A DNA stretch of 15,054 nucleotides, from contig JAOPYS010000285.1 in NCBI GenBank assembly GCA_025964465.1, positions 1 through 15,054 on the forward strand. Reading direction: 5' to 3'. This stretch comes from Thermoleophilia bacterium. Lineage in GTDB: Bacteria; Actinomycetota; Thermoleophilia; Gaiellales; SKUG01. How positions within the stretch are numbered: the stretch's first letter is position 1; every line of letters starts with the position of its first letter. This document shows, one piece after another, positions 14,044 through 15,054 of this stretch. The notes below the pieces were generated by a model that did not search any database, was not told the DNA's origin, and saw nothing but the letters and a program-made list of their open reading frames with translations. The position numbers were made by a program, and so were the translations under genes.

Positions 14044-15054
14044 ATGGGCAGCACCCGGCACGCACGAGCACGACGCGCGACAGCGTGGATCGGCGCGATC
14101 AGCGTCGTCGTCGGCATGGTCGCGGTGGCCGGCCCTGCCCTCGCACGACCCGACGGCCCGCCGCCGCCACCTCCCCCGCGGCGCCCGGGTGCGGCGACCG
14201 CGACGACGCAGCTCGCCATCCCCCCGGTGCTCGAGCTGCGTCGCGTGGGCGGCGTCGCGAACGTCGACCTGGAGGCGCGCAGCGGCACCGTCGTGCGCGG
14301 CGGTCGCCGGCTGCGCACCGCCGGCTACAACGGCGTGTACCTGGCGCCGACGATCCGCGTGGCGCGCGGCGAGCGCGTGCAGTTCCACGTGAAGGACTCG
14401 ATGGCCGAGCCGACGACCGTGCACTGGCACGGCCTGCACGTGCCGGCGGCCGGCGACGGTGGCCCCTACCAGCCGATCGAGCCGGGCGCGACGTGGAACC
14501 CCGCCCCCTTCACGATCAAGCAGGCGGCGACGACGCTCTGGTACCACCCGCACCTGATGGGCCAGACCGAACGCCAGGTCTCGGCCGGCATGGCCGGGTT
14601 CCTGCTCGTCGACGACCCCGCGTCTGCCGCGCAGGCCGCGCTGCCACACACCTACGGCGTCGACGACATCCCGCTGCTCGTGCAACCGCTGCCCAGCGGT
14701 GGCCCTGGCCCCGCGTCGCGCGACATGGCGGTCAACGGCAGCCCGAACGCGGAGCTGCGCACGACGAAGTCGCGACTGCGGCTGCGGCTGGTCAACGCCT
14801 CCGCCGGCGAGATGCTGCGGATCACGGTCGCCGGCGCGAAGGCCAGCTGGCAGGTCGGCTCCGACGGTGGGCTGCTCGAGGCGCCGTTCGCCACGCGCGA
14901 GGTGCGGCTCGGCCCATCCGAGCGCGCCGAGCTGGTCGTGGACGTCGACGCGGGCCGCCGCATGCAGCTGCTGGCGCAGTCGTTCGCCGGGCCCCCCGGC
15001 CCCGGTGGGCGCGCCGGGCGACCGCTCCTCACCATCCGCAACACCGCCCCGACG
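14044..15054 (+). CDS. Exported multicopper oxidase, N-terminal part (3' end outside window)
   Basis: Residues 1-337 of a laccase/CueO-type oxidase are present; the frame is still open at the last base. The N-terminus is an export signal: R-H-A-R-A-R-R-A-T, a hydrophobic stretch, and a cleavage region ending A-L-A-R-P. A pair of arginines precedes the hydrophobic core, so Tat export is possible, as for CueO. A run of seven prolines follows. The first cupredoxin domain supplies two of the four His-x-His copper motifs, H-W-H-G and W-Y-H-P-H, with G-Q-T-E-R-Q-V-S-A-G-M-A-G-F after them. D-D-I-P-L-L-V-Q marks the passage to the second domain (S-R-L-R-L-R-L-V-N-A-S). The type 1 copper ligands must lie beyond the window. 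GAGGG 9 nt upstream favours this ATG over one at 14035. The substrate (metal ion or phenol) is unknown. Confidence 0.85.
   Translation, partial: MGSTRHARARRATAWIGAISVVVGMVAVAGPALARPDGPPPPPPPRRPGAATATTQLAIPPVLELRRVGGVANVDLEARSGTVVRGGRRLRTAGYNGVYLAPTIRVARGERVQFHVKDSMAEPTTVHWHGLHVPAAGDGGPYQPIEPGATWNPAPFTIKQAATTLWYHPHLMGQTERQVSAGMAGFLLVDDPASAAQAALPHTYGVDDIPLLVQPLPSGGPGPASRDMAVNGSPNAELRTTKSRLRLRLVNASAGEMLRITVAGAKASWQVGSDGGLLEAPFATREVRLGPSERAELVVDVDAGRRMQLLAQSFAGPPGPGGRAGRPLLTIRNTAPT

Noticed and set aside
13849..14685. Possible N-terminal extension of the M4-type peptidase
   Set aside because: The frame stays open to 14685 but would overlap the oxidase gene and adds low-complexity sequence without a signal peptide. 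An ATG at 13935 remains a weaker alternative; its GGGAGGA is too close to the start codon.

Overview
The window is about 15 kb of very GC-rich DNA with dense coding. The secreted proteins point to an actinobacterium, most likely of the class Thermoleophilia (Solirubrobacterales group). Two features suggest this: an extracellular protein with beta-propeller-like repeats, a PKD domain and a Cys-rich C-terminal module built around a GCPF motif, and a FlgD-like Ig tail at the left edge. The placement is recalled family knowledge, not a database result. I see no tRNA, rRNA, CRISPR array, transposase or integrase.

Left part (1-2963): the 3' end of a secreted Ig-like protein converges with an aldehyde dehydrogenase with no base between their stop codons. 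The dehydrogenase is divergent from a saccharopine-dehydrogenase-like reductase. Centre (2973-11081): a urease locus in the order A-B-C-F, then a 3.6 kb interruption, then G-D. UreC keeps every nickel ligand and catalytic residue, so the enzyme looks functional; no ureE is present. The interruption holds a lipoprotein on the minus strand, the propeller/PKD protein, and an SRPBCC protein whose usual C-terminal epimerase domain is cut down to a remnant. Right part (11092-15054): a tight three-gene operon (HipA-like kinase, DUF3037 protein, ZIP-like transporter), a minus-strand M4-type peptidase with an altered active site, and the 5' part of an exported multicopper oxidase cut by the window end.

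How the genes work together: UreA, UreB and UreC form the urease apoenzyme, and UreD, UreF and UreG load nickel. The two urease segments have separate promoter-like elements. A recurring signal is a TANNNT or similar -10 hexamer ending 6-7 nt before the start codon. It occurs at six or seven starts (1836 minus, 1896, 2973, 6562 minus, 8788, 9568, 11092), which suggests leaderless transcription. Genes further inside operons instead use stop-start overlaps or clear Shine-Dalgarno sequences. The least explored items are the kinase/DUF3037 pair, the truncated SRPBCC-epimerase protein and the peptidase with Tyr in place of the usual catalytic His.
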